From: an uncultured Bacteroidales bacterium
GTDB lineage: Bacteria > Bacteroidota > Bacteroidia > Bacteroidales > P3
Reading direction: 5' to 3'
Assembly: GCA_937910265.1 (NCBI GenBank)
Contig: CALEPD010000029.1
Span: forward strand, 1 to 15,497
DNA length: 15,497 nt
Made by a program: the position numbers and the translations under genes
Notes under the pieces: generated by a model
What the model saw: the letters and a program-made list of their open reading frames with translations, nothing else
What the model was told of the DNA's origin: nothing
The model's database searches: none
In this document: positions 6,974 through 13,974 of the stretch, in pieces
How the letters are laid out: each line of letters starts with the position of its first letter
Position numbering within the stretch: the first letter of the stretch is position 1

Positions 6974-7993
6974 ATGCAATACACAGCCAAAGAAGTAGCC
7001 CGAATATTGAACGGAACTGTTGAGGGGGATGAGAATGTTTTAATTTGGAAGCCCTGCAAAATCGAAGAGGTAGAAGAAGGAGGCATCACCTTTCTTGCCA
7101 ACCCTAAATATACCCATTATATTTACGAGCGTAAGGCATCGGCAATCATTGTCAATAAGACATTCGTTCCCGAACATCCTATCGATGCAACGCTTATCAG
7201 AGTCGACAATCCGTATGTTTCGGTGGCTGTAATATTGCGCGAATTCAACAAATCCAACCGAGTAAGAAAGGGCCGTTCGTGCCGCAGTAAGGTCGCTTGC
7301 TCTGCCCGTGTGGGTAAGAATTGCTATATCGGCGAATTTGCTGTGGTGAGCCACCGTGCCCGCATCGGCAATCGTGTCAAAATCTATCCCCAGGTGTTTA
7401 TCGGCGACAATGTCACCATCGGCGACGATACGGTAATTTACCCCGGCGTAAAAATATATCATGACTGCGTTATCGGCAACCGATGTGTCTTGCATGCCGG
7501 TGTTGTGGTAGGTGGCGACGGTTTTGGTTTCGCTCCCTCTGCCGATGGGTCGTATCAGAAAATCGATCAAATAGGGAATGTGGTTATTGAGGATGATGTT
7601 GAAATTGGAGCCAACACCTGTATCGACCGTGCCACTATGGGTTCCACCATCATTCACCAAGGTGTGAAAATCGACAATCTTTGTCAGATTGCGCACAATG
7701 TTACCATCGGAAGCAACACTGTAATGGCTTCGCAGAGTGGTGTTGCAGGTAGTTCCAAGGTAGGCGAGGGCTGTATTATCGCCGGCCAGGTGGGTATAGT
7801 TGGCCATATCACTGTTGGCAATGGTGTAACCATAGCCGCTCAGAGCGGTGTCACCCGCAATGTCCCCGACAATGCCACTATTTTCGGAAGTCCTGCCTAC
7901 GATGCCAATAAGCGCCGTAAGATGGAGGTTTATATGCGGAATATCGAAAAATTGGTGGAACGTATCGAGAAACTCGAAAACAAAAATCAATAA
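6974..7993 (+). CDS. lpxD: UDP-3-O-(3-hydroxyacyl)glucosamine N-acyltransferase
   Basis: The third enzyme of lipid A synthesis. It transfers a 3-hydroxyacyl chain from acyl carrier protein to the 2-amino group of UDP-3-O-acylglucosamine in the cytoplasm. At 339 residues it has the usual length. The N-terminal uridine-binding domain (residues 1-100, with GGITFLANPKY at 36-46) is followed by a left-handed beta-helix of hexapeptide repeats (about 105-305, with many IG-N-V-I steps). The LpxD hallmarks GGDGFGFAP (180-188), CIDRATMGST (216-225) and IAHNV (239-243) are present, and H241 aligns with the catalytic H239 of E. coli. A charged C-terminal helix (about 313-339) completes the trimer-forming tail. 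Here it sits after lptC and is followed by an acylation cassette; no lpxC/fabZ or lpxA is in the window. Confidence 0.97.
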   Translation: MQYTAKEVARILNGTVEGDENVLIWKPCKIEEVEEGGITFLANPKYTHYIYERKASAIIVNKTFVPEHPIDATLIRVDNPYVSVAVILREFNKSNRVRKGRSCRSKVACSARVGKNCYIGEFAVVSHRARIGNRVKIYPQVFIGDNVTIGDDTVIYPGVKIYHDCVIGNRCVLHAGVVVGGDGFGFAPSADGSYQKIDQIGNVVIEDDVEIGANTCIDRATMGSTIIHQGVKIDNLCQIAHNVTIGSNTVMASQSGVAGSSKVGEGCIIAGQVGIVGHITVGNGVTIAAQSGVTRNVPDNATIFGSPAYDANKRRKMEVYMRNIEKLVERIEKLENKNQ

Positions 7994-8000
7994 CCCATAG

Positions 8001-9455
8001 ATGCGCAGTTCATTACGGACACTTTTGTTTGTTGTATCGGTTATATCCCTTTTGGTGTTAACCTGCATCTTATTTCCCCGCGACGGCATTACCGTCGGCA
8101 GTACAACGCTGAGGTTCCCATCTCTGCGTGAGGTGCTCGTTCCGAAAGAACAGTTGGACCTCGAGGCTTTCTTGAAAAAGGAGCAGGAGCAACGCGAGCA
8201 ATATCTGGGAAGCCTTCAGGATTCGTTGCGATTTTATGCCACGCTTGCCGATAGCAGTGACATCCGCTTCTCTTTCCCAAACAATGACAACAGCTTCTTC
8301 GATTCGATGTTTGTTTTATTCGACAGTGCATCGGCTTGGGGCAGAACGGTGCGCATATTGCACTATGGCGATTCGCAGGTGGAAATGGACCGCATCACAT
8401 CGCGTCTGCGGCATTATATGCAAAATCGCTTTGGAGGTGGAGGACCTGGGTTGATTCCCGCACAGTCTATTACACCGGTTACATCTGCCAATCTTTTCGG
8501 TTCGGGCAACTTGCAGTTGGTATCGAGTTTTGGCGACAGCCTCTCTATCAGGTCACGCGGCAACTATGGCCCCATGATGCAGTGTTTTCGTATGTATGGT
8601 TCGGCTTCTGTTTCGGTCAGCGCCACACGCCATCGCAGTGCCGATAGTCTTGTAAAGGCTTTTTCCAATATTACGCTCTTGTTTAACAACAACTCGGCAG
8701 GATGTGTCGAAGCGCGTCTTTCAGGCAAGCAGATACCCTCTACTACTGACAGCCTTTACAGGAAGGAATGTCTTTCAGGTGTCCATGCCTTTACATATCA
8801 ACTCGATACATCAGTTTCCTCGTTCCGTTTGAATATTGGAGGTAATGCCGATTTGTATGGTGTGATGGTCGACAACGGATATGGTGTGGCTGTTGACAAC
8901 ATTCCCATGAGAGGTTGTTCCGGTCATCAGTTTGCAATGGTTGACAGAACCTTGCTCACCAACGCATATGAGAAGATGGACGTAGGATTGATTATTATGC
9001 AGTTCGGTGGCAATTCGGTTCCTTATTTGCGCAATGACAAAATTATTGCAGAATATGCTTCCGAAATGGGGCGCCAAGTCGATTTCTTGAAGTCGTGTGC
9101 ACCCAATAGCCATATTCTGTTTATCGGTCCTTCCGATATGAGTACTACTGTCAAAGGGATACGCCAGACTTATCCGCACATGGAGCAGATAATCGATGCA
9201 CTCCGTGACACAGTAACAGCCCATGGAGCTGCATATTGGAGCATCTACCATGCCATGGGTGGTTTCAATTCCATGCCAGTTTGGGTCGAAGAGGGACTTG
9301 CAGGTGTCGATTATATACATTTCTCCCAAAAGGGTGCCGATGTGATGGGCGACAGACTGACTGAAGCTTTCGAACGAATGTATCAACTATATCTTATCAG
9401 AAAAAAAATCGAAATAGCCAATGAAGAGACCTATGAAAACGAAGTGCTTGATTAG
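8001..9455 (+). CDS. Membrane-anchored SGNH/GDSL-family protein, first of a pair
   Basis: A 484-residue protein with one N-terminal hydrophobic segment (residues 7-25), probably an uncleaved anchor that leaves the rest in the periplasm. Residues 50-80 are charged and may form a coiled coil. The SGNH hydrolase blocks can be read in order: LHYGDSQVEMDR with the nucleophile S125, a glycine-rich GGGGPG segment near 150, QFGGN with N338, and DYIHFSQKGADVMG with D437 and H440. This catalytic set is used in this superfamily for esterase or O-acetyltransferase chemistry. It starts 7 nt after lpxD, and its end overlaps a second SGNH gene by 35 nt. An MBOAT gene comes next, as in alginate/peptidoglycan-type O-acetylation systems. 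The most likely role is in adding or removing acetyl on an envelope glycan; the target is unknown. Confidence 0.82.
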   Translation: MRSSLRTLLFVVSVISLLVLTCILFPRDGITVGSTTLRFPSLREVLVPKEQLDLEAFLKKEQEQREQYLGSLQDSLRFYATLADSSDIRFSFPNNDNSFFDSMFVLFDSASAWGRTVRILHYGDSQVEMDRITSRLRHYMQNRFGGGGPGLIPAQSITPVTSANLFGSGNLQLVSSFGDSLSIRSRGNYGPMMQCFRMYGSASVSVSATRHRSADSLVKAFSNITLLFNNNSAGCVEARLSGKQIPSTTDSLYRKECLSGVHAFTYQLDTSVSSFRLNIGGNADLYGVMVDNGYGVAVDNIPMRGCSGHQFAMVDRTLLTNAYEKMDVGLIIMQFGGNSVPYLRNDKIIAEYASEMGRQVDFLKSCAPNSHILFIGPSDMSTTVKGIRQTYPHMEQIIDALRDTVTAHGAAYWSIYHAMGGFNSMPVWVEEGLAGVDYIHFSQKGADVMGDRLTEAFERMYQLYLIRKKIEIANEETYENEVLD

Positions 9456-10803
9456 ATGGTTGTGCCTCTCTGCTGTTGTGGCTATGGCATATATACCGCT
9501 GCATGCACAGCAGCTGGTTTCCATTGATACGAGTTACAGCTTTATTAAATACGACTCTAACTATCTTAAGTACGACTCTATGTCTGTCCCCATGCGGAAA
9601 TTCTTCACAAAATGGAACAGCGCTGTAAGAGATGGATACGGAGAAGTTAATATCATTCATATTGGAGGTTCTCATGTGCAGGCAGGTGTTATGTCGCACA
9701 AAATCAGACGCAACTTTCTTATGGCCCATCCCCAGCGGGTAGCGGGCAGGGGAATTGCGTTCCCCTATTCGGCCGCTGCCAAATGCAACAATCCTTCCGA
9801 TTATCGCATACACTGCAAAGAAAAAGTTATTCTTACTCGATGTGTCTATAAGGAACCCGAATACAACATGGGATGTGCCGGCATCGCTATCACTGCCCAC
9901 GACTCTGCCACCACGGTGCAGATGATATTGAATGAACCCGATATCGACTTCGCCACCACAAAAGTTATTGTCATAGGCGAGTCTCCCGAAGGTGTGGTAC
10001 CCTATATCAAGACTCCGATAACCAAGCTCGACAGTTACCGCCTCTACGAAGATGCAAATGAGGGATATGTTACATTGCATCCCGTTGCAACCGATACTGC
10101 GCAGCGTCGCTATCTGTTCAAATTGCCGCAACCAACCGACTCGTTCGACATTGTCCTACCTTGCCAGGCCAATCAGTCATTCACTTTGCAAGGCGTTGTG
10201 CTCGACAACGATAGCAGCGGTATCACCTTCCACTCCATCGGTGTCAATGGAGCTGCGGTACCCGATTTCTTGAAATGCACCCACTTAGTGGAGGATATGA
10301 GACTCCTCAAACCCGATATGGTTGTCTTCGGCATCGGCATCAACGATGCCTCGGGAACAGACTTCGATACTGTTGAATTCAAAACCAATTATTTGACTCT
10401 TATCGATTCCATCAAGAGGGTCAACCCCGATTGCGCCTTTGTGTTCATCACCAATAACGATAGCTACCGTCGGGTCAAGTCGCGCACCTATGTCGTCAAT
10501 CCCAATGGTGTAGCCGCACGTGATGTATTCTACAGACTGGCCGACACTACGGGCGGAGCTGTATGGGACCAATTCGAAATTATGGGCGGATTGAAATCAA
10601 TGGAAAAGTGGCGACTGGCAAAATTGGCTAAGTACGACAGGGTCCATTTCACCAATGCAGGATACAAGCTATTGGGTGACCTGTTCTATAATGCATTGGC
10701 TCAAACCATATACAACAACAGCATACTGCGTGACAGCGAAAAGCAGTTGCTCCCTCAACAATCCATCGACAGCAATGAACGATATCAGTACATATCTTAC
10801 TAA
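9421..10803 (+). CDS. Exported SGNH/GDSL-like protein with GGSH nucleophile motif, second of the pair
   Basis: A 460-residue protein with a cleavable signal peptide (about residues 1-29, ending LHAQ). The start is ATG 9421 or ATG 9433, four codons later; the latter gives a more standard signal peptide. Both lie inside the preceding gene. SGNH blocks: IIHIGGSHVQAG, where the usual GDS is GGS (G82 G83 S84 H85, the Ser retained); FGIGINDASG with N308; and YDRVHFTNAGYKLLGD with D406 and H409. The Ser-Asp-His triad is therefore intact while the Asp of the GDS motif is replaced. It resembles the first SGNH protein in layout but not closely in sequence. It overlaps the MBOAT gene by 29 nt. A periplasmic acetyl-transfer or esterase step on an envelope glycan is likely by context. 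Confidence 0.8.
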   Translation: MKRPMKTKCLIRWLCLSAVVAMAYIPLHAQQLVSIDTSYSFIKYDSNYLKYDSMSVPMRKFFTKWNSAVRDGYGEVNIIHIGGSHVQAGVMSHKIRRNFLMAHPQRVAGRGIAFPYSAAAKCNNPSDYRIHCKEKVILTRCVYKEPEYNMGCAGIAITAHDSATTVQMILNEPDIDFATTKVIVIGESPEGVVPYIKTPITKLDSYRLYEDANEGYVTLHPVATDTAQRRYLFKLPQPTDSFDIVLPCQANQSFTLQGVVLDNDSSGITFHSIGVNGAAVPDFLKCTHLVEDMRLLKPDMVVFGIGINDASGTDFDTVEFKTNYLTLIDSIKRVNPDCAFVFITNNDSYRRVKSRTYVVNPNGVAARDVFYRLADTTGGAVWDQFEIMGGLKSMEKWRLAKLAKYDRVHFTNAGYKLLGDLFYNALAQTIYNNSILRDSEKQLLPQQSIDSNERYQYISY

Positions 10804-12712
10804 CCTGTTTGCATTCGACAATGAGCACCCGCTGCTCTTCACTCAGTCAAACTTCTGGGTGTTCTTCTTGCTGGTATATGTTCTTTTCACGCTGATTGTT
10901 GAGGTGGGGGCAAAGCGTAGCAAAGGGTCTGCTCATCACTCTACGGCACGCCGTTTGATTCGCAACGGGTACCTCTTCCTTGTCAGTCTTTTCTTCTATT
11001 ACAAAACTTCAGGATTGTATGTCCTTCTGCTGGTGATTTCCACCCTTTTGGGTTGGTTTATCGGCATCAGGATGGATGCTCTTTACGGTGAAAACGGATG
11101 CTCGCCTTTCAAGCAGTTACGTCGCAAACTGCTGATGATTCTCGGTGTGGTCATCAATTTGTCGGTACTTTGTTATTTCAAGTATGCCTACTTCTTCACC
11201 GATATTTATAACACGCTATTTCATTCCAATATCGAAGTTGTCAATCTATTGGCACAGTGGAGCAACCATTTTACCTCCTCGTCCCATTTCGATGCTTCCG
11301 TCATACTCCTCCCTGTAGGTATTTCTTTCTTCACCTTTCAGAACATCAGTTATATCGTTGACGTCTACAAGCGCAAAACACGTCATGTGGGCAATGTCTT
11401 CGATTTCGGATTCTATACTTCATTTTTCCCGGGGTTGGTGGCAGGACCTATTGTAAGGGCCGATCAGTTTATACCTCAGCTCTACAAACCCTTCTTCCTC
11501 TCCCGCCGTCAGTTTGGTGTTGCAATTTTCTGGATACTCAATGGCTTGGCAAAGAAGATTATTCTCAGTGACTATCTGGCTGTGAATTTCGTCGATCGCA
11601 TTTTCGACAACCCGACATTATTCACCGCTTTCGAGAATTTTTCAGCATTGATGGTATATTCTCTTCAAGTCTATGCCGATTTCTCAGGCTATACCGACAT
11701 CGCTATTGGTGTTGCCATGCTCATGGGCTTCTATTTGCCCAAAAACTTTAATTCCCCATACAAGGCCACCAACCCGTCAGGCTTCTGGCACCGTTGGCAC
11801 ATGTCGCTCAGTACCTGGCTGCGCGACTATCTCTACATTCCCCTTGGAGGCAACCGCAGTGTCTGCTGGGTCTCATATTTCATTTTGGCTGCCATATTGG
11901 TCATTGTCATGCTTATGGCCCAGAATATTTGGGTCACTGTCGTTGTCACCTCACTCATGGTGTTGCTCATGCTCCTCTATATCTTTTTCCCGCGTTATCG
12001 GAAAGAGTTCAATACCAATATCAACAACATGGACACCATGCTCCTTGGAGGCTTGTGGCATGGCGCCAGTTTCAATTTCATCACATGGGGAGGACTCAAC
12101 GGGCTCGGTATTTTGATATACAAATGGTGGAAACCACTTAAGCCAGCTGCACGCATCATCACAGTCACGGTTGTTGCCCTGGTTGCTACATTGCTGCGCA
12201 GAGTGTATCCTTGCGGATTGACCAACCTTCTGTGGTTTGTGGCTGTCGTGGTTTTCGTTGCCATTGTGTTACTCAACATTGTTCCGCTTCTCCGAGGTTC
12301 GCGCTACCATTCTTCTGCATTCAAGAATACCGTAACCCTTGTGTGGAATACCTTGCTTACCTTTGTATTCATCAGTTTCACCCGATTGTTTTTCCGCAGT
12401 GGGTCCAATCTAAATCCTGCCGAGGCCAACGAAATTGCATGGCAGACAGCAAGGCAAATGGTCGGCCGAATAGGCGGCAAATGGAATCTGCAGCAAATAC
12501 CCGACATTGTCGAAAACTATGCTGCCGTCTTCGTCATCTTTGCATTGGGTATGATTATCCATTGGCTGCCCGAACGCTTCAAGCGTCGCTACCGTCTGTG
12601 GTTTGCCTCAATGCCGTTGTGGTTGATGGCAGTGGTTTCTGTGGTGGCAATATTCGTGATATATCAGTTTGTAACCGCCGAACTGCAGCCCTTCATCTAT
12701 TTCCAGTTCTAA
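10775..12712 (+). CDS. MBOAT-family O-acyltransferase (AlgI-like)
   Basis: A 645-residue polytopic membrane protein. It resembles AlgI/DltB-type enzymes that move an acyl group, usually acetyl, across the inner membrane to a periplasmic acceptor protein or glycan. The reading frame is open upstream to 10655, but the first hydrophobic domain fits a start at ATG 10775 (MNDISTYLTNLF), overlapping the preceding gene by 29 nt. Many hydrophobic helices run through its length. Family motifs are clear: VGISFFTFQNISYIVDVY, FFPGLVAGPIVR, YSLQVYADFSGYTDIAIG, FWHRWHMSLSTWLRDYLYIPLGGNR with H339, and LGGLWHGASFNFITWG with H429, the expected catalytic His. The C-terminal helices end in a Bacteroidota-typical QPFIYFQF tail. 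With two SGNH partners it forms a complete-looking acetylation module. Confidence 0.93.
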   Translation: MNDISTYLTNLFAFDNEHPLLFTQSNFWVFFLLVYVLFTLIVEVGAKRSKGSAHHSTARRLIRNGYLFLVSLFFYYKTSGLYVLLLVISTLLGWFIGIRMDALYGENGCSPFKQLRRKLLMILGVVINLSVLCYFKYAYFFTDIYNTLFHSNIEVVNLLAQWSNHFTSSSHFDASVILLPVGISFFTFQNISYIVDVYKRKTRHVGNVFDFGFYTSFFPGLVAGPIVRADQFIPQLYKPFFLSRRQFGVAIFWILNGLAKKIILSDYLAVNFVDRIFDNPTLFTAFENFSALMVYSLQVYADFSGYTDIAIGVAMLMGFYLPKNFNSPYKATNPSGFWHRWHMSLSTWLRDYLYIPLGGNRSVCWVSYFILAAILVIVMLMAQNIWVTVVVTSLMVLLMLLYIFFPRYRKEFNTNINNMDTMLLGGLWHGASFNFITWGGLNGLGILIYKWWKPLKPAARIITVTVVALVATLLRRVYPCGLTNLLWFVAVVVFVAIVLLNIVPLLRGSRYHSSAFKNTVTLVWNTLLTFVFISFTRLFFRSGSNLNPAEANEIAWQTARQMVGRIGGKWNLQQIPDIVENYAAVFVIFALGMIIHWLPERFKRRYRLWFASMPLWLMAVVSVVAIFVIYQFVTAELQPFIYFQF

Positions 12713-12774
12713 TTGCTCCTAAGGTGATTATTTCCGTCACTATTGTCTCTTGACGTCATTAATCACTACTTTTC

Positions 12775-12815
12775 ATTGTAAAATATTTACAATATGGTTT
12801 TTACATGCCATATTG
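12775..12815. repeat. Two overlapping inverted repeats upstream of holB
   Basis: ATTGTAAA (12775-12782) and TTTACAAT (12786-12793) form a perfect 8-bp stem with a 3-nt loop. CAATATGG (12790-12797) and CCATATTG (12808-12815) form a second perfect 8-bp stem with a 10-nt loop. The arms share bases 12790-12793, so both hairpins cannot form at once. This could be an operator or a weak structured mRNA end; no function is shown. Confidence 0.5.
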
Positions 12816-12867
12816 AGTATTATTTTGCACTATAGTTTCAATAGGTCCCGACAACAGGGCAACAATT

Positions 12868-12899
12868 CTTGTTATATATAAATATTTTTAGTATTTTTG
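12868..12899 (+). promoter_or_regulatory. Bacteroidota-type promoter for holB
   Basis: TATTTTTG at 12892-12899 is an exact TAnnTTTG -7 box. Exactly 20 nt upstream is CTTG (12868-12871), a one-mismatch -33 TTTG. Transcription would start near 12905-12908, about 12-15 nt before the ATG at 12920. The 16 nt ending this box (12884-12899) are identical to those at the pth promoter (2288-2303). Confidence 0.6.
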
Positions 12900-12919
12900 T
12901 GAATAAATTAGCGCGTGTT

Positions 12920-13969
12920 ATGCAATTTAAAGATATTGAAGGACAACGGGTTCTAATAAATCATCTCACTGATATTATCGACCAGGGGCGTGTTAGTCAT
13001 GCCCAATTGTTTCATGGCCGTACGTCTTCCGGTAGTTTGGCTTTGGCTATAGCCTATGCTCAATACTTAAACTGCAGTAACCGACAGCATTATGAAGAAC
13101 CAATCGATGGATTGAGGGCCGACTCCTGTGGTACCTGTCCCAGTTGTAAGAAATACCAGCAGCTGATTCATCCCGACCTCCATTTGATCTTCCCTAATAC
13201 CACCAACAAAAAAAATCAGAAAAACCCTTCCTGTGAATTGTTTCAATCCCAGTTCAGAGACTTCCTTCTGGAATACCGGCAAACGGGAACAATAGAGGAT
13301 TGGTACAACTTTTTGGACGTGGACAACAAGCAGGGGCAGATTAGAGAAGCCGATGCCGCCGATATAATCAGAGTCCTCAATCTTATGCCTTACGAAGATT
13401 CGTACAAGGTACTCATCATGTGGATGCCGGAAAAAATGAATCCCATTGCCGCCAACGAATTGCTGAAAACGATTGAGGAACCCATTGGTAGAACGCTTAT
13501 CATTATGGTTGCCGAGGAAACCCAGTCAATCCTCACCACCATACTGTCGCGTACCCAGCGCGTTGTCATTCCCGACAATGCCGCTGCTGTGGCAGCATCC
13601 AATCCTAAGTTCGCTTCGTTTTTTGTTCAATGGATGCGTTTGCTTTTCAAACTCAAAATGAAACAGCTCTCCGATCAAGTCGACGAGATTAGTGCTTTGG
13701 GCCGTGAACACCAAAAGCAGTTTTTGAACTATACCCTCGACAATGTACGTCAGTGTTTCCTCAATACTGTGTCGGGCATACCATGCTCATTGAATTCTGG
13801 CGATGATAAATTTGACTCATCCTTCCCGGCCATGATTACCAAACGCAACGTAGCGCACATAAACGAAGCCATCAACAACACTATATATGCCATCGAACGC
13901 AATGCCAATTCCAAAATAGCGTTCATGGAATTATCTTTTAAACTAAGCAAATATATCAAGAACCGCTGA
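12920..13969 (+). CDS. holB: DNA polymerase III delta' subunit
   Basis: A clamp-loader subunit of the replisome. With delta and tau/gamma it opens and loads the sliding clamp at primed sites. It is a 349-residue AAA+ protein. ATG 12920 is preferred: an upstream TTG-initiated extension would lie in the promoter. The RFC-like domain begins FKDIEGQRVLINHL. The P-loop position reads FHGRTSSGSLA (31-41) and lacks the Walker A lysine, as expected for a non-ATP-hydrolysing delta'. A zinc module is formed by C52 and the CGTCPSC cysteines C70, C73 and C76. NELLKTIEEP and TTILSRTQRV match the clamp-loader motifs NALLKTLEEP and TxILSRCQ. The Lys/Asn-rich insert after the zinc module (about 93-105) is variable. 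It is followed after 5 nt by the ricT-like gene, the usual Bacteroidota neighbour in my recollection. Confidence 0.93.
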   Translation: MQFKDIEGQRVLINHLTDIIDQGRVSHAQLFHGRTSSGSLALAIAYAQYLNCSNRQHYEEPIDGLRADSCGTCPSCKKYQQLIHPDLHLIFPNTTNKKNQKNPSCELFQSQFRDFLLEYRQTGTIEDWYNFLDVDNKQGQIREADAADIIRVLNLMPYEDSYKVLIMWMPEKMNPIAANELLKTIEEPIGRTLIIMVAEETQSILTTILSRTQRVVIPDNAAAVAASNPKFASFFVQWMRLLFKLKMKQLSDQVDEISALGREHQKQFLNYTLDNVRQCFLNTVSGIPCSLNSGDDKFDSSFPAMITKRNVAHINEAINNTIYAIERNANSKIAFMELSFKLSKYIKNR

Positions 13970-13974
13970 TCTTT

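Larger units (their letters stand above)
12713..12919. other. AT-rich intergenic region between the MBOAT and holB genes
   Basis: No plausible coding frame crosses this 207-nt gap. It holds a weak 7-bp inverted repeat (12724-12730 with 12760-12766, 29-nt loop), the 8-bp palindrome TGACGTCA (12751-12758), two overlapping AT-rich inverted repeats (12775-12815) and the holB promoter. No strong GC-rich terminator with a T-run follows the MBOAT stop codon. Confidence 0.6.

Noticed and set aside
7040..8089. 349-codon open frame on the - strand opposite lpxD
   Set aside because: It is a mirror of the hexapeptide-repeat codons of lpxD. The apparent periodicity comes from the sense gene.
10655..10774. 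Upstream start for the MBOAT gene adding 40 residues
   Set aside because: This stretch lies within the conserved C-terminal D-x-x-H region of the second SGNH gene, and the extra residues do not resemble an MBOAT N terminus. ATG 10775 fits better.
12724..12766. Possible terminator after the MBOAT gene (7-bp arms GTGATTA and TAATCAC)
   Set aside because: The stem is short and AT-rich with a 29-nt loop and no following T-run, so chance is a sufficient explanation.
12869..12919. Upstream TTG start for holB adding 17 residues
   Set aside because: The extension overlaps the predicted promoter boxes and is AT-rich. The conserved delta' N terminus starts at ATG 12920.
13010..13045. Loss of the Walker A lysine in the delta' subunit as a possible inactivating change
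   Set aside because: Delta' subunits commonly lack a functional P-loop, so this is normal for the family.
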